A stretch of 43,348 nucleotides of DNA from an uncultured Lachnospiraceae bacterium (GCA_946549035.1 CAMNQH010000027.1:1-43348), one strand, 5' to 3'; shown: positions 9,538 through 21,414, counted from the stretch's first letter. The notes: generated by a model not told the origin, from the letters alone. Made by a program: numbers and translations.

Positions 9538-9574
9538 AAATTCCCGGCCATTTCTTTTCTACATCTCTTCTCTC

Positions 9575-9627
9575 AAAAAAAAGAACTGCCGCCTTGGAGT
9601 CTTACGCCAAAGCAGCAGTTCTTTTTT
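9575..9627 (-). terminator. Rho-independent terminator of rpoBC
   Basis: Just after the rpoC stop (9633), the minus-strand transcript forms a 17-bp stem (arms AAGAACTGCTGCTTTGG and CCAAGGCGGCAGTTCTT, with two G-U pairs), a 9-nt loop and a run of eight U. A very strong intrinsic terminator that isolates the permease operon from RNA polymerase expression. Confidence 0.9.
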
Positions 9628-9632
9628 CTCTT

Positions 9633-12600
9633 TTAATCTTTTGTTAAATCGGCAATCAATTCATCCCAATCATCGGATTCTTCCAACAAATCGTCGCCTT
9701 CATCCTCTTCTGGGTCTTCAAAGTCATCATGGGTTTCCCCTTTTAACTCTTCATCCAAAAGTTCTCCGTAAAAATCGTCCTGTCCGAAATCAAAATCATC
9801 ATCAAAATCAATTTCATCCAACTCGTTTACATCCGAACTTAAGCGGATGCTGCGATAACGCTTCATACCCGTTCCGGCAGGAATCAGCTTACCGATCAGA
9901 ACGTTTTCCTTCAAACCAATCAGCGGATCTACTTTCCCTTTAATAGCAGCCTCTGTCAAAACCTTGGTTGTCTCTTGGAAGGAAGCCGCTGACAGGAAGG
10001 AATTCGTAGCCAACGCCGCCTTGGTAATTCCCAACATTACCTGCTTGCCTTCTGCAGGTTCTAAGCCCTCTTCCAGCAACCGTTCATTGGCGTCCTCATA
10101 TTCCAGAATATCCACCAATGTCCCCGGAAGGAAATCAGAATCTCCATTATTTTCAATCCGGATCTTTTTCAACATCTGGCGAACAATTACCTCGATATGC
10201 TTATCGTTGATATCCACACCCTGCAGGCGGTATACACGCTGTACTTCCTGTATCATATAATCCTGTACCGAACGAAGCCCTTTGATTTTCAGAATATCAT
10301 GAGGATTCACGCTACCTTCTGTCAATTCATCACCGGCTTCCAAAACTGCGCCGTCTGCAATTTTGATTCTGGAGCCATAAGGAATCAAGTATGCCTTTGT
10401 CTCCCCTGTTTCACTATTGGTAACGATAATCTCTCGTTTCTTCTTTGTATCCTTTATAGTAGCTACTCCGGCAAACTCTGTAATAATAGCAAGACCTTTC
10501 GGCTTTCTGGCTTCAAACAACTCCTCTACACGGGGAAGACCTTGGGTAATATCATCCCCGGCAACCCCGCCGGTATGGAACGTACGCATGGTCAACTGTG
10601 TACCAGGCTCTCCAATAGACTGTGCAGCGATAATTCCAACTGCCTCTCCCACTTGTACGGATTGTCCAGTAGCCATATTCGCTCCATAACATTTCGCACA
10701 GATACCCGTATGTGAACGGCAAGTCAAAATGGTACGGATTTTTACACGCTCCAGGGGTTCTCCCTTTTCATCCACACCTTGGCTCATAACAAGAGCAGCT
10801 CGTTTTGGAGTAATCATATGGTTTGCCTTTACCAGCACATTACCGTCCTTATCACAAATATCCTGACATGCAAAGCGTCCGGTAATTCGATCCTGCAGAC
10901 CTTCAATTTCCTCTTTTCCATCTGTAAAAGCTTTCACATACATACCGGGAATCTCTTTGCCTTCACAGCAGTCAATCTCCCGGACAATCAGCTCCTGAGA
11001 AACGTCCACCAGACGTCTGGTCAAATATCCGGAGTCTGCGGTCCGCAGGGCCGTATCGGACAGACCTTTCCGGGCGCCGTGAGCAGACATGAAATATTCC
11101 AATACATCTAAGCCCTCACGGAAATTAGACTTAATGGGCAACTCGATGGTTCTTCCTGTTGTGTCCGCCATCAATCCACGCATACCGGCCAACTGCTTGA
11201 TCTGCTTGTCGGAACCACGGGCGCCGGAATCCGCCATCATAAAGATATTATTGTATTTATCCAACCCGTCCAAAAGCTCCTTGGTCAGCACATCGTCTGT
11301 GTCTTTCCAGGTTTCTACCACTTCCTTATAGCGCTCTTCCTCTGTAATCAGGCCGCGCTTATAGTTCCTGGTAATCCGGTCTACCGTATCCTGAGCATTC
11401 TTAATCAGCTCCGGCTTCTTCGCCGGTACGGTCATATCTGAAATGGAAACCGTCATGGCGGCTCTTGTGGAATACTTATATCCCATCGCCTTGATATCAT
11501 CCAATACCTCTGCCGTCTTGGTTGCGCCATGGATGTTAATTACCTTCTCCAAAATCTGTTTTAAGCCCTTTTTCCCTACATGGAAGTCCACTTCCAGCAT
11601 AAACAGGCTCTTGGGATCGTTTCTGTCTACAAATCCCAGATCCTGAGGAAGAATCTCGTTAAAAATAAATCGTCCTAATGTAGATTCCATCCAACCGGTT
11701 ACTTTATTTCCTTCTGCATCGATCCGTACAACACGGACTTTTATTCTGGAATGCAGCGTTAAAGCACCATTCTCATAGGCTAAAATCGCTTCATTTACAT
11801 TTTTAAAGCATTTTCCTTCCCCAGTAGCCCCCGGACGTTCCTGAGTCAGATAATAAATTCCCAGCACCATATCCTGAGACGGTACGGCAACCGGGCCGCC
11901 GTCTGAAGGTTTCAACAAATTGTTGGGGGATAGCAGCAAAAACCGGCACTCTGCCTGGGCTTCTACGGAAAGGGGAAGATGAACCGCCATCTGATCTCCG
12001 TCAAAGTCCGCGTTAAACGCAGTACATACCAAGGGATGGAGCTTAATTGCTTTACCCTCTACCAGAATAGGCTCAAATGCCTGAATTCCCAGTCTGTGGA
12101 GGGTAGGCGCACGGTTCAGCATAACCGGATGCTCCTTGATAACCTCTTCCAGTACATCCCATACCTCGGGCTGGAGACGTTCTACCATCTTCTTTGCGCT
12201 TTTAATATTATGAGCAGTTCCATTTGCCACCAGCTCTTTCATTACAAAAGGCTTAAACAGCTCAATCGCCATCTCCTTGGGAAGGCCGCATTGATAGATT
12301 TTCAGTTCCGGCCCTACTACGATAACGGAACGTCCCGAATAGTCTACACGTTTTCCCAAAAGGTTCTGACGGAAACGCCCTGATTTTCCTTTCAGCATGT
12401 CAGACAAGGATTTCAATGGACGGTTGCCGGGTCCGGTTACCGGCCTTCCCCGTCTGCCGTTATCAATCAAAGCATCCACTGCCTCCTGGAGCATCCGCTT
12501 CTCATTTCGCACAATAATATCCGGCGCTCCCAGCTCCAAGAGTCTCCGCAAACGATTATTTCGATTGATAATCCTGCGGTACAAATCATTCAAATCAGAA

Positions 12601-13376
12601 GTTGCAAACCGGCCGCCATCCAGCTGAACCATAGGGCGCAAATCCGGAGGAATCACCGGGATAACATCCATAATCATCCATTCCGGCATATTCCCGGAGG
12701 CCCGAAACGCTTCTACTACTTCCAGACGCTTGATAATCCGGGCCCGCTTTTGCCCGGTAGCATCCCGCAGTCCTCGCTTTAATTCTTCTCCGTCCTTTTC
12801 CAGGTCAATGGCGCACAAAAGCTCTTTAATGGCTTCCGCACCCATACCTACCCGAAAACTGCTTCCATATTTCTCCCGGGCTTCCTGATATTCACTCTCG
12901 GACAGCACCTGCTTATACTGCAAATCACTGTTGCCCTTATCCAATACGATGTAAGAAGCAAAGTATAAGACCTTTTCCAGCGTCCTGGGGGATAAATCAA
13001 GAATCAATCCCATTCTGCTTGGAATTCCCTTAAAATACCAGATATGGGACACCGGAGCCGCAAGCTCAATATGCCCCATCCGCTCCCTGCGGACGTTTGC
13101 CTTTGTAATCTCCACGCCGCATCGGTCGCAGACTACGCCTTTGTAGCGAATCTTTTTGTATTTTCCGCAATGGCATTCCCAGTCTTTACTGGGGCCAAAG
13201 ATTTTCTCGCAGAAGAGGCCGTCTTTTTCCGGCTTCAAAGTTCTGTAATTAATAGTCTCCGGTTTTTTTACTTCACCACGGGACCATTCTCTGATCTTCT
13301 CCGGCGATGCCAAACCAATCTTGATAGCGTCAAAGGTAATTGGCTGATAATTTTCTTTATTTGTTGTCTCCGGCAT
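9633..13376 (-). CDS. rpoC: DNA-directed RNA polymerase subunit beta'
   Basis: 1247 residues, catalytic subunit of RNA polymerase. Seen are the N-terminal zinc site (CHCGKYKK...CDRCG, about 61-80), the absolutely conserved Mg-binding NADFDGDQM, the trigger-loop region ([20 protein letters not shown]) and the second zinc site (CC...[11 protein letters not shown]). It lacks the large SI3 insertion of enterobacteria, as usual for Firmicutes. The C-terminus is an unusually acidic tail (Asp/Glu-rich over the last ~70 residues). ATG at 13376 has GGGAG 8 nt upstream and I prefer it; a GTG at 13385 would add three residues. Starts 17 bp after rpoB. Confidence 0.98.
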   Translation of the reverse strand: MPETTNKENYQPITFDAIKIGLASPEKIREWSRGEVKKPETINYRTLKPEKDGLFCEKIFGPSKDWECHCGKYKKIRYKGVVCDRCGVEITKANVRRERMGHIELAAPVSHIWYFKGIPSRMGLILDLSPRTLEKVLYFASYIVLDKGNSDLQYKQVLSESEYQEAREKYGSSFRVGMGAEAIKELLCAIDLEKDGEELKRGLRDATGQKRARIIKRLEVVEAFRASGNMPEWMIMDVIPVIPPDLRPMVQLDGGRFATSDLNDLYRRIINRNNRLRRLLELGAPDIIVRNEKRMLQEAVDALIDNGRRGRPVTGPGNRPLKSLSDMLKGKSGRFRQNLLGKRVDYSGRSVIVVGPELKIYQCGLPKEMAIELFKPFVMKELVANGTAHNIKSAKKMVERLQPEVWDVLEEVIKEHPVMLNRAPTLHRLGIQAFEPILVEGKAIKLHPLVCTAFNADFDGDQMAVHLPLSVEAQAECRFLLLSPNNLLKPSDGGPVAVPSQDMVLGIYYLTQERPGATGEGKCFKNVNEAILAYENGALTLHSRIKVRVVRIDAEGNKVTGWMESTLGRFIFNEILPQDLGFVDRNDPKSLFMLEVDFHVGKKGLKQILEKVINIHGATKTAEVLDDIKAMGYKYSTRAAMTVSISDMTVPAKKPELIKNAQDTVDRITRNYKRGLITEEERYKEVVETWKDTDDVLTKELLDGLDKYNNIFMMADSGARGSDKQIKQLAGMRGLMADTTGRTIELPIKSNFREGLDVLEYFMSAHGARKGLSDTALRTADSGYLTRRLVDVSQELIVREIDCCEGKEIPGMYVKAFTDGKEEIEGLQDRITGRFACQDICDKDGNVLVKANHMITPKRAALVMSQGVDEKGEPLERVKIRTILTCRSHTGICAKCYGANMATGQSVQVGEAVGIIAAQSIGEPGTQLTMRTFHTGGVAGDDITQGLPRVEELFEARKPKGLAIITEFAGVATIKDTKKKREIIVTNSETGETKAYLIPYGSRIKIADGAVLEAGDELTEGSVNPHDILKIKGLRSVQDYMIQEVQRVYRLQGVDINDKHIEVIVRQMLKKIRIENNGDSDFLPGTLVDILEYEDANERLLEEGLEPAEGKQVMLGITKAALATNSFLSAASFQETTKVLTEAAIKGKVDPLIGLKENVLIGKLIPAGTGMKRYRSIRLSSDVNELDEIDFDDDFDFGQDDFYGELLDEELKGETHDDFEDPEEDEGDDLLEESDDWDELIADLTKD

Positions 13377-13393
13377 TTCGGTCACTCCCTTCC

Positions 13394-16300
13394 TTATTCT
13401 TCATCAAGAATTGCTTCGAAATCGTCAAACATTCCTTCCTCTTCTTCATCCTCGTCGTCCACGGATACCAGTTCTTCGTTCTCGTCGTCAAATTCCTGTT
13501 TACTGAAGCCCATAGCTCCAAGAGGTTCCTCATCATCAAACGCAAAATTACGATCTCCCGCAATAATGGCGTTCAAATCCGTGTCCCCATACTCGCTGGT
13601 CTCCATAATCTCCACTTCTGTCTGGTCGTCCCTTAAGACTTTTACATCCAGTCCCAGAGACTGCAGCTCTTTCAAAAGCACCTTGAAGGATTCCGGTATA
13701 CCTGCTTCTGGTATATTATCACCCTTGATAATAGCCTCATACGTCTTCACACGGCCAACCACATCGTCTGATTTTACCGTCAAAATCTCTTGCAGTGTAT
13801 AAGACGCTCCATATGCCTCTAACGCCCAAACTTCCATTTCTCCGAACCGCTGTCCGCCGAACTGGGCTTTTCCTCCCAAAGGCTGCTGTGTTACCAGAGA
13901 GTAAGGTCCGGTAGAACGGGCATGAATCTTATCGTCTACCAAATGATGCAGCTTCAAATAGTGCATATGACCGATGGTAACCGCGCTGTCAAAATATTCC
14001 CCGGTTCGGCCGTCCCGCAGCCTTACCTTTCCGTCTCTGGACAGGGGAACTCCCTTCCACACTTCCCGGTGATCTCTATGGTCATACAAATACTGCATAA
14101 CCTCCGGCAAAAGCGCTTCTTTATGTTTTGCTTCAAATTCTTCCCAGGATAAGTTCACATAATCATTCGCCAAATCCAGGGTATCCATAATACCGTCTTC
14201 GTTGGCGCCATCAAATACCGGCGTCGCTATGTTAAAGCCCAAGGCCTTAGCGGCAAGGCTTAAATGAATCTCCAATACCTGCCCGATATTCATACGGGAA
14301 GGTACGCCCAGAGGATTCAGCACAATATCCAACGGCCGTCCATTTGGCAAAAACGGCATATCCTCCACAGGAAGTACGCGAGAAACCACACCCTTGTTTC
14401 CATGACGGCCCGCCATCTTATCACCTACGGAAATCTTTCTCTTCTGAGCAATATAAATGCGAACTGCCTGATTTACTCCGGGAGATAATTCGTCTCCGTT
14501 TTCTCTGGTAAATACCTTGGCGTCCACCACAATTCCGTATTCGCCGTGGGGAACCTTCAAGGAAGTATCCCGAACTTCTCTTGCTTTTTCACCAAAAATC
14601 GCCCGCAGCAGACGTTCCTCCGCAGTCAGCTCTGTCTCTCCCTTGGGCGTTACTTTACCAACCAGAATGTCTCCGGCGCGAACCTCGGCCCCGATGCGGA
14701 TAATCCCTCTTTCATCCAAATCCTTCAATGCATCGTCGCCTACTCCCGGCACGTCACGGGTAATCTCTTCCGGTCCCAGCTTGGTATCACGGGCTTCCGC
14801 CTCATATTCCTCAATATGCACGGAAGTATACACATCTTCCTGTACCAAACGCTCGCTTAACAGTACGGCGTCTTCGTAATTATAGCCTTCCCATGTCATG
14901 AAGCCAATCAAAGGATTTTTTCCCAAAGCAATCTCGCCGTTGGAGGTAGAGGGACCGTCTGCAATTACCTGTCCGGCTTCTACCTTCTCTCCCTTAAATA
15001 CAATGGGTTTCTGGTTATAGCAGTTAGACTGATTGCTTCGTGAAAACTTGGTCAGCTTATAAACGTCTCTGGTTCCGTCTTCATTCTTTATGGTAATTTC
15101 ATTGGAAACAGAACGCTCCACTACTCCGGCCTTCTTGGCAATCATACAAACGCCAGAGTCAACAGCCGTCTTTGTCTCCATTCCGGTTCCTACTACAGGC
15201 GCCTCTGTGGTTAAAAGCGGCACTGCCTGACGCTGCATGTTAGATCCCATCAGCGCACGGTTGGCATCGTCATTTTCCAAGAAAGGAATCAGAGCGGTAG
15301 CCACTGAAAATACCATCTTAGGAGACACATCCATGTAGTCAAACATAGCTTTTTCGTATTCCTGCGTCTCCTCCCGGTAACGGCCGGATACAGAATTTCT
15401 CACAAAGTGTCCTTCCTCATCCAATGCCTCATTTGCCTGGGCCACATGGTAATTATCTTCTTCATCTGCAGTCATATAAACGACTTCGTCTGTAACCCGT
15501 GGATTCTTGGGATCCGATTTATCAATTTTCCGATAAGGAGCTTCTACAAATCCATATTCATTAATCCTTGCATAAGTCGCAAGGGAGTTGATCAGACCAA
15601 TGTTAGGACCTTCCGGCGTCTCTATGGGGCACATTCTTCCATAATGGGAATAATGTACGTCACGTACCTCAAATCCGGCCCTGTCACGGGACAGACCTCC
15701 GGGACCAAGTGCAGACAAACGCCGCTTGTGAGTCAGCTCGCCCAGCGGGTTATTCTGATCCATAAACTGGGACAACTGAGAGGAACCGAAAAATTCCTTC
15801 ACTGCCGCTGTCACAGGTTTAATATTAATTAAGCTCTGGGGAGAAATTCCCTCCAGATCCTGAGTTGTCATACGCTCCCGCACCACACGTTCCATTCTGG
15901 AAAGACCGATACGGTACTGATTCTGCAGCAATTCTCCTACAGCACGAATCCGGCGGTTCCCCAAATGGTCAATATCGTCGTCATTTCCAATTCCATATTC
16001 CAAATGCATATTATAATTGATAGACGCCAGAATATCTTCCTTTGTAATATGCTTTGGTATCAACTCAGATACGCTCTTGCGGATAGCTTCCTTTCTATCT
16101 TCCAGGCTCTCATTCTCTTCTAAAATCTTTTTCAAACATGGATAATAGACCAGTTCCGTAATCCCTAATTCTTTGGGTACTACATCTACGAAATTGGTCA
16201 AATCTACCATCATATTGGAAAGAACCTTGACATTTCTCTCTTCCGTCTGAATCCAGACATAAGGAACGGCTGCGTTTTGAATGGCGTCCGCCTGCTCGCG

Positions 16301-17245
16301 GCTTACGGTCATTCCTTTCTCTGCCAGAACCTCGCCGGTAGTTGTATCCACCACATCTTCTGCCAGAACATGTCCGTTTATTCTATTCTTAAAAGAAAGC
16401 TTTTTGTTAAATTTATACCGTCCTACTTTTGCCAGGTCATACCTTCTGGGGTCAAAGAACATAGCCGTAATCAAGCTCTCCGCGCTCTCCACAGTCAGCG
16501 GCTCGCCCGGCCGGATCTTTTTGTATAATTCCAAAAGACCCTCCTGGTAATTTGTAGCAACGTCCTTCCCAAAGCTGGCAAGAATCTTCGGCTCTTCCCC
16601 AAACAGATCAACAATCTCCTGATTGGTCCCAATACCAAGGGCACGAATCAAGACCGTAATAGGAACCTTTCTGGTTCTATCTACACGTACATAGAAAACG
16701 TCATTGGAATCTGTCTCATATTCCAGCCAAGCTCCTCGATTCGGAATGACCGTGGCCGAATACAGCTTCTTTCCTACCTTATCATGGGCAACGGCATAAT
16801 AAATGCCTGGAGAACGCACCAGCTGACTTACGATAACACGTTCTGCACCATTAATAACGAAAGTTCCCGTCTCTGTCATGAGTGGCAGATCGCCCATGAA
16901 GATTTCATGCTCGTTGATCTCATCGATCTCTTTATTGTACAGTCTTACTCTCACTTTCAGGGGAGCCGCGTAAGTTGCATCTCTTTCCTTACATTCCGCG
17001 ATGGAATACTTTACATCGTCTTCGCACAATGCAAAGTCAACGAACTCCAAACTAAGATGCCCGCTGTAATCCGCAATTGGGGAAATATCGGCAAATACTT
17101 CTTTTAACCCTTCGTCCAGGAACCATTTGTAAGAATCCTTCTGGACTTCAATCAGGTTGGGCATTTCCAATACTTCTTTCTGCCGGGAATAACTCATACG
17201 GACACTTTTTCCTGCTTGAATCGGACGTATTCTGTTTTTCTCCAT
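13394..17245 (-). CDS. rpoB: DNA-directed RNA polymerase subunit beta
   Basis: 1283 residues. The rifampicin pocket reads [20 protein letters not shown] then [20 protein letters not shown]; the residues most often changed in resistance (Asp516, His526, Ser531 in E. coli numbering) are wild type, while position 522 is Gly rather than Ser, a naturally variable site. Conserved C-terminal motifs [13 protein letters not shown] and [20 protein letters not shown] are present. Like rpoC it ends in a long acidic tail ([21 protein letters not shown]-like composition). ATG at 17245 with SD GAGAGGTG. Unusually, the gene upstream is not rplL but fucK, and rpoB has its own promoter. Confidence 0.98.
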   Translation of the reverse strand: MEKNRIRPIQAGKSVRMSYSRQKEVLEMPNLIEVQKDSYKWFLDEGLKEVFADISPIADYSGHLSLEFVDFALCEDDVKYSIAECKERDATYAAPLKVRVRLYNKEIDEINEHEIFMGDLPLMTETGTFVINGAERVIVSQLVRSPGIYYAVAHDKVGKKLYSATVIPNRGAWLEYETDSNDVFYVRVDRTRKVPITVLIRALGIGTNQEIVDLFGEEPKILASFGKDVATNYQEGLLELYKKIRPGEPLTVESAESLITAMFFDPRRYDLAKVGRYKFNKKLSFKNRINGHVLAEDVVDTTTGEVLAEKGMTVSREQADAIQNAAVPYVWIQTEERNVKVLSNMMVDLTNFVDVVPKELGITELVYYPCLKKILEENESLEDRKEAIRKSVSELIPKHITKEDILASINYNMHLEYGIGNDDDIDHLGNRRIRAVGELLQNQYRIGLSRMERVVRERMTTQDLEGISPQSLINIKPVTAAVKEFFGSSQLSQFMDQNNPLGELTHKRRLSALGPGGLSRDRAGFEVRDVHYSHYGRMCPIETPEGPNIGLINSLATYARINEYGFVEAPYRKIDKSDPKNPRVTDEVVYMTADEEDNYHVAQANEALDEEGHFVRNSVSGRYREETQEYEKAMFDYMDVSPKMVFSVATALIPFLENDDANRALMGSNMQRQAVPLLTTEAPVVGTGMETKTAVDSGVCMIAKKAGVVERSVSNEITIKNEDGTRDVYKLTKFSRSNQSNCYNQKPIVFKGEKVEAGQVIADGPSTSNGEIALGKNPLIGFMTWEGYNYEDAVLLSERLVQEDVYTSVHIEEYEAEARDTKLGPEEITRDVPGVGDDALKDLDERGIIRIGAEVRAGDILVGKVTPKGETELTAEERLLRAIFGEKAREVRDTSLKVPHGEYGIVVDAKVFTRENGDELSPGVNQAVRIYIAQKRKISVGDKMAGRHGNKGVVSRVLPVEDMPFLPNGRPLDIVLNPLGVPSRMNIGQVLEIHLSLAAKALGFNIATPVFDGANEDGIMDTLDLANDYVNLSWEEFEAKHKEALLPEVMQYLYDHRDHREVWKGVPLSRDGKVRLRDGRTGEYFDSAVTIGHMHYLKLHHLVDDKIHARSTGPYSLVTQQPLGGKAQFGGQRFGEMEVWALEAYGASYTLQEILTVKSDDVVGRVKTYEAIIKGDNIPEAGIPESFKVLLKELQSLGLDVKVLRDDQTEVEIMETSEYGDTDLNAIIAGDRNFAFDDEEPLGAMGFSKQEFDDENEELVSVDDEDEEEEGMFDDFEAILDEE

Positions 17246-17302
17246 TGACGATTCACCTCTCGTTTTCTAAATGATCTATCGGATAAGCAATATGCAGTAA
17301 TA

Positions 17303-17335
17303 ACAGGACACTTACTCACAATATCTAGTGTCTGT
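17303..17335 (-). promoter_or_regulatory. Hairpin in the rpoB leader
   Basis: In the ~170-nt leader the minus strand reads ACAGACACT and, 14 nt later, AGTGTCCTGT: a 9-bp stem with a single bulge. No T-run follows, so it is not a terminator. Function unknown. Confidence 0.45.
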
Positions 17336-17425
17336 CATTGCGCTAGTCGAAAAACGCGCCAAAGCCTTGAATTTCCACTGTTTCTTTGGGAAAAAGGTCT
17401 ATGTCACCACAATAGTGCACCGTAT

Positions 17426-17455
17426 ATGATAGCACAAAGCAATAGGGAAAGTCAA
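17426..17455 (-). promoter_or_regulatory. Promoter of rpoBC
   Basis: -35 TTGACT (17455-17450), 18-bp spacer and -10 TATCAT (17431-17426), right after the fucK terminator. It would allow rpoBC to be transcribed independently of the ribosomal genes and of the fucose genes. Confidence 0.7.
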
Positions 17456-17472
17456 GCAAAACTTCCCCTGAA

Positions 17473-17511
17473 ATAAAAAAAGGGGCGCCCCCACAGGCGC
17501 TCCCCCTTTTC
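17473..17511 (-). terminator. Terminator of the fucose operon
   Basis: Directly behind the fucK stop the minus strand folds GGGGGAGCGCC against GGCGCCCCTTT (one bulged A) and continues with T7ATT. A GC-rich intrinsic terminator separating fucIUK from rpoBC. Confidence 0.88.
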
Positions 17512-18909
17512 TCATTCATAAATATTAATTTCAAATGACTCTGCCACGCACCGGCGGGCTTCCTTCAGATCACCAAAAACACCGTCGGTAATCATCTGGG
17601 TCAAAATATTACCAATCGCCGTAGCCTCTCCCGGCCCCGCATGTACGGGGATTCCCGTATACTTCGCGGTCAGTTGATTCAAATATTCCGCATTGGAACC
17701 ACCGCCGATAATATGAATCTTATCATAGTGAACGCCGGAAAGCTTCTCAATCTCTTCCAGCTTCTGTGCATAGCACTTTGCAAGACTGTTGTAAATGACG
17801 CAAGACAGCTCCGGCAATGTTTCCGGCACCTGCTGGTTTGTTTTTCTACAATAATCTTTGACTGCTTCCACCATATCCTCCGGGGAAAGAAAGCTTGCGT
17901 CCTGACAATCTACCATAGTAGAAATTGTCTCTTTGGATGCTTGCTCACATAAGTCCCCGTAGGACATATCGGGAGCAAGTTGATTCCGAACAGACTGAAT
18001 CATCCAAAGGCCCATAATATTAGCCAAGTAAGTAATTTTCCCGCCATATCCGCCTTCATTGGTAAAATTCGCTTCTTTACTTTTAGCAGAACAATCCGGC
18101 TCATCTTTTTCGATTCCCATCAAAGACCATGTCCCAGAGCTTATATAACATACATCCTCCTCATTGGAAGGCACGGCCATAACGGCTGACGCCGTATCAT
18201 GCGTAGGCGGCAGTACAACGGCACAGTCAAAACCCACCTGCTCCTGAACCTCTTTGGTCAAACGCCCAATCATGGTTCCTGGCATGGTAATGGGCTGAAA
18301 CAGGGATTTCGGAATCCCCAGCCTGTCTATTAACTCATAATCCCAATCCTTTGTTACAGGATTTAACAGCTGGCTGGTAGTTGCCTCCGAATATTCCTGC
18401 ACTTTTTTTCCGCTCAATTTAAAATGAAAATAATCGGGAATCATCAAAAGCGTCTTTGCTTCATCCAACTGCTTGGGATCTTGCTTCTTCAAGGCCGCCA
18501 ATTGGTAAATCGTGTTGTAGATTGCCTTTTGGATACCAGTTCTTTGATACAGCTCCTCTTCCGGAACGGCTTTATATACTTCCTGATCTATACCGTCGGT
18601 TCTGTGATCCCGGTATCCCACTGCTTTCCCCACCAGCTTATCCTCCTGATCCAGCAGAACATAGTCCACACCCCAGGTATCAATCCCTACGCTTTGGGGA
18701 ATTTTCCCCAATTCCTTGCATTTCTTCATTCCTTCCAGGATATCTGAAAAAAGCCGTTCTACATTCCAATAAAGAGTCCCGTCTTCTTCATCCATTCCAT
18801 TCCAAAAACGGTGAACTTCTTCCAGATAAAGCTTTCCGTCCTTTTTATATCCCAGAATATGGCGTCCGCTGGAGGCGCCAATATCAATCGCTAAAAAATA
18901 TTTCTCCAC
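17512..18909 (-). CDS. fucK: FGGY-family sugar kinase, L-fuculokinase/rhamnulokinase type
   Basis: 465 residues. The N-terminal phosphate-binding motif IDIGASSGRH (about 8-17) and EVHRFWN are typical of rhamnulokinase (RhaB)-like kinases; GIDTWGVDYVLLD, PPTHDTASAV and YISSGTWSLMG are the other FGGY landmarks, and the C-terminal GGGSNAEYLNQL binds ATP in the family. By sequence it looks RhaB-like, but it follows fucI and fucU, so L-fuculose is the likely substrate (giving L-fuculose-1-phosphate). The GTG at 18909 has SD GGAGGGAG; the frame is open 34 codons further, without similarity. Last gene of fucI-fucU-fucK, 20 bp after fucU. No fuculose-phosphate aldolase or transporter is in this window. 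Confidence 0.88.
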   Translation of the reverse strand: MEKYFLAIDIGASSGRHILGYKKDGKLYLEEVHRFWNGMDEEDGTLYWNVERLFSDILEGMKKCKELGKIPQSVGIDTWGVDYVLLDQEDKLVGKAVGYRDHRTDGIDQEVYKAVPEEELYQRTGIQKAIYNTIYQLAALKKQDPKQLDEAKTLLMIPDYFHFKLSGKKVQEYSEATTSQLLNPVTKDWDYELIDRLGIPKSLFQPITMPGTMIGRLTKEVQEQVGFDCAVVLPPTHDTASAVMAVPSNEEDVCYISSGTWSLMGIEKDEPDCSAKSKEANFTNEGGYGGKITYLANIMGLWMIQSVRNQLAPDMSYGDLCEQASKETISTMVDCQDASFLSPEDMVEAVKDYCRKTNQQVPETLPELSCVIYNSLAKCYAQKLEEIEKLSGVHYDKIHIIGGGSNAEYLNQLTAKYTGIPVHAGPGEATAIGNILTQMITDGVFGDLKEARRCVAESFEINIYE

Positions 18910-18929
18910 GCTTCTCCCTCCAAGGCTTT

Positions 18930-19370
18930 TTATTCTGTTACAACTCCTTTTTGCAGCATGATATTCGCGTACAGTGCGGATTCCCCGGTAGCAAGAATTG
19001 CATAAGCGCATTTTGCTTCCTCATAAAATTGAAAACGCTCTATATTCCCAACTGCCTTGGCCCCCCTGCTGTCATGCTTGGCAATAATTTCTTTATATGT
19101 ATCCCAAATCGGCGTCTCCACTGTATCCCCCGGCATTACCTCCATGAGATTTACCGGTGTATCCACATAGGTATCCAGGGGAAAAACCTGAAGGATTGCG
19201 TCCAACAATTCCGGTACCCCATGGCCGTCGCAGCGAATCACAACCGCATTCTTTCCCATAGACTCTGCCGGAAAATTACCATCGGAAATCACCAGACGAT
19301 CGCTATGTCCCATTTCACATAAAACCTTTAGTAATTCTGGCGATAAGATTTTGGGAATTCCTTTTAACAT
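18930..19370 (-). CDS. fucU: L-fucose mutarotase (RbsD/FucU family)
   Basis: 146 residues beginning MLKGIPKILSPELLKVLCEM, followed by GHSDRLVISDGNFPAES, the conserved signature with the catalytic His. FucU speeds interconversion of the alpha and beta anomers of L-fucose so that the isomerase receives the right form. Length and spacing match the family, including the C-terminal GESALYANIMLQKGV. Middle gene of the fucose operon; a stem-loop lies immediately upstream of its SD. Confidence 0.93.
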   Translation of the reverse strand: MLKGIPKILSPELLKVLCEMGHSDRLVISDGNFPAESMGKNAVVIRCDGHGVPELLDAILQVFPLDTYVDTPVNLMEVMPGDTVETPIWDTYKEIIAKHDSRGAKAVGNIERFQFYEEAKCAYAILATGESALYANIMLQKGVVTE

Positions 19371-19386
19371 ATCTCTTCCTCCAATT

Positions 19387-19431
19387 ACCGGGCAGCCTTC
19401 GGGAAATATAGATTTCGGAAAGCTGCCCGGT
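19387..19431 (-). promoter_or_regulatory. Intercistronic stem-loop between fucI and fucU
   Basis: Perfect 10-bp outer stem ACCGGGCAGC / GCTGCCCGGT, with further partial pairing inside (CTT/AAG, GAAA/TTTC). On the mRNA it follows the fucI stop by about 45 nt and ends only a few nt before the fucU SD; no U-run follows. Such hairpins often protect the upstream cistron from 3' decay and so set gene-specific levels. Confidence 0.6.
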
Positions 19432-19478
19432 ACTCTTTTATTCTTTATAATATTTTATTGCAATCGGACACCCCTAAA

Positions 19479-21278
19479 TTATTTGTAGAAAGGTCCGTAA
19501 GTTGCGCAAGCTCTGTAGTCAGCCCCTTCTTTGTCCATTCCGAATGCATTCCAGGCTGCCGGACGGAAGATTTTTTCATCCGGTACGTTGTGCATACAAA
19601 CTGGAATTCTCAGCATAGAGCACATGGTAATCAAATCTGCCCCAATATGTCCATAAGAAATTGCCCCATGGTTGGCGCCCCAGTTATTCATCACATCATA
19701 AGCAGTCTTGAACGGAGAACCTTCCTTGCCGTCACATCTGGGAGCAAACCAAGTGCAAGGCCATGTATAGTCCGTTCTCTTCCACAAAGCATCAGAAACC
19801 TCCGCCGGAAGATTTACCGTCCAGCCTTCTGCAATCTGAAGAACAGGCCCTAAGCCTTTCACCAGGTTCAGACGAATCATGGTACAGGGCATCTCAGCCT
19901 CGGTCAGGAATCTGGATGAGAACCCGCCTCCCCGGAAATATCCGTTATCCGCAGCATTCCAGGTAGTCGCTGCCAAAATAGCATCCTGATCTTCCTTCGT
20001 TACCTCATACCAAGGTTTCATTACGCCGTTGCCGTCTGCATCTTTGGCCTTACCGCAGGCATCCAGACAGCAAGCGCCGGAATTAATCAAATGGATAAAG
20101 CCGTCTGCATCCTTGGCTTTTCCTTCAATATCATAATCTGTGACACGTTTTACAGCGTCTCCGCTCCAATAAGTACGCACATCTGCAAACATCTGCGCCC
20201 GATTGGTAAGCAGCTTCATAAACAGCATTCCAAGTCCGTTCAAAACATCATTCTCTGTTGCCAGTATGTAGGGTTCTCTCGCCCCGTTCCAGTCAAAGGA
20301 GGTATTCAAAACTGCCTCTGCAAAGTCCCCGTTGGGATAGAAGTCTGTCCATTGTCTCTGCCCCTGGAAGCCTGCTGCGATGGCGTTATGGCCCACCATC
20401 TCTTCTTCCCGGCCTTGGGGAAGATTGGGATTGCCATTCATCAGATCTTTGATGATAACTGCCATCTTTACTACAAATTCAAATTGTTTTTCTTTCTCTT
20501 CGTCGCTCTTCTTTACAAAATCAGGATTCTTGTCGAAGCCGATCGCACATTTTTCCTTCGCCCATGCAAGCGCTTTCTGGAATTCTGCTTCATCATAAAT
20601 GCCTTCTGTCATTCTGCGGATAATCTCTACCTCATCTACGGATTCTACCCGCATTCCCAGATAAGACTCCATGAAATCGGAATCAATAATAGATCCGCCG
20701 ATCCCCATACAGATAGAACCGATCTGCAGATAAGATTTGCCTCTCATAGATGCAGCCGCAACAGCCGCACGGCCAAATCTTAATAATTTTTCCTGAATAT
20801 CAGCTCCGATGGAAGCGTCATCCGCATCCACTACATCATGACCATAGATCCCGAATGCCGGAAGCCCCTTCTGGGCATGTGTGGCAAGTACGGACGCAAG
20901 ATATACGGCGCCTGGACGCTCCGTAGCGTTTAAGCCCCATACTCCCTTGATGGTTTGAGGATCCATATCCATGGTCTCAGAACCATAGCACCAGCAGGGG
21001 GTAACCGTAAGGGTAACCGCAACCCCTTCCCTGCGGAATTTCTCTTCGCATGCCGCCGCCTCTGCAACGCGCCCGATGGTTGTATCTGCAATTACAACCT
21101 TCACCGGTTCTCCGTTGGAGTACTTTATATTCTCCTCAAACAACTGAGCTGCAGCCTTAGCCATGCCCATTGTCTGCTCTTCCAGCCCTTCCCGAACCTT
21201 CAAAGGCCCTCTTCTTCCATCAATTGTGGGCCGGATACCAATTACTGGATAACCACCGATTAATCTTGACTCTGCCAT
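19479..21278 (-). CDS. fucI: L-fucose isomerase
   Basis: 599 residues, the usual size. It converts L-fucose to L-fuculose (and D-arabinose to D-ribulose) with a Mn ion in the cytoplasm. The sequence has the family hallmarks [20 protein letters not shown] at the N-terminus, [43 protein letters not shown] and RTYWS, which contain the metal and substrate ligands. ATG at 21278 with SD AAGGAGG. First gene of fucI-fucU-fucK; it has its own promoter and a divergent LacI-type regulator 205 bp away. Confidence 0.97.
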   Translation of the reverse strand: MAESRLIGGYPVIGIRPTIDGRRGPLKVREGLEEQTMGMAKAAAQLFEENIKYSNGEPVKVVIADTTIGRVAEAAACEEKFRREGVAVTLTVTPCWCYGSETMDMDPQTIKGVWGLNATERPGAVYLASVLATHAQKGLPAFGIYGHDVVDADDASIGADIQEKLLRFGRAAVAAASMRGKSYLQIGSICMGIGGSIIDSDFMESYLGMRVESVDEVEIIRRMTEGIYDEAEFQKALAWAKEKCAIGFDKNPDFVKKSDEEKEKQFEFVVKMAVIIKDLMNGNPNLPQGREEEMVGHNAIAAGFQGQRQWTDFYPNGDFAEAVLNTSFDWNGAREPYILATENDVLNGLGMLFMKLLTNRAQMFADVRTYWSGDAVKRVTDYDIEGKAKDADGFIHLINSGACCLDACGKAKDADGNGVMKPWYEVTKEDQDAILAATTWNAADNGYFRGGGFSSRFLTEAEMPCTMIRLNLVKGLGPVLQIAEGWTVNLPAEVSDALWKRTDYTWPCTWFAPRCDGKEGSPFKTAYDVMNNWGANHGAISYGHIGADLITMCSMLRIPVCMHNVPDEKIFRPAAWNAFGMDKEGADYRACATYGPFYK

Positions 21279-21334
21279 TTTTAATAACCTCCTTCAGGAT
21301 ACACTATATTTACCAATGTTACTCCTTTTCTTTT

Positions 21335-21362
21335 ATTGTACCTTGATTTTGTACATTTTCAA
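21335..21362 (-). promoter_or_regulatory. Promoter of the fucIUK operon
   Basis: -35 TTGAAA (21362-21357), 16-bp spacer, -10 TACAAT (21340-21335), about 57 bp upstream of the fucI ATG, with a LacI-type operator about 20 bp upstream of the -35 box. Confidence 0.65.
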
Positions 21363-21381
21363 CAGTTTTTTATTTTTGTTT

Positions 21382-21393
21382 TTAAACGTTTCA
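21382..21393. promoter_or_regulatory. Candidate LacI-family operator
   Basis: TTAAACGTTTCA is a near-palindrome around a central CG (core AAACGTTT), the usual design of LacI-family sites. It sits between the divergent fucI and regulator promoters, next to the regulator gene itself. Confidence 0.6.
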
Positions 21394-21414
21394 CTCGCAA
21401 ATTTAACATTTAAA

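Noticed and set aside
13044-13802. 252-codon plus-strand frame spanning the rpoB-rpoC junction
   Set aside because: The Ser/Phe-rich composition reflects the complement of the acidic RpoB tail; no SD or family motif.
15700-15810. Rifampicin-resistance substitutions in RpoB
   Set aside because: The main resistance positions are wild type; Gly at the position equal to E. coli 522 is at a naturally variable site.
19387-19431. Rho-independent terminator after fucI
   Set aside because: The stem is good but on the minus strand it is followed by the fucU SD and not by a U-run, so fucU and fucK should remain in the transcript.
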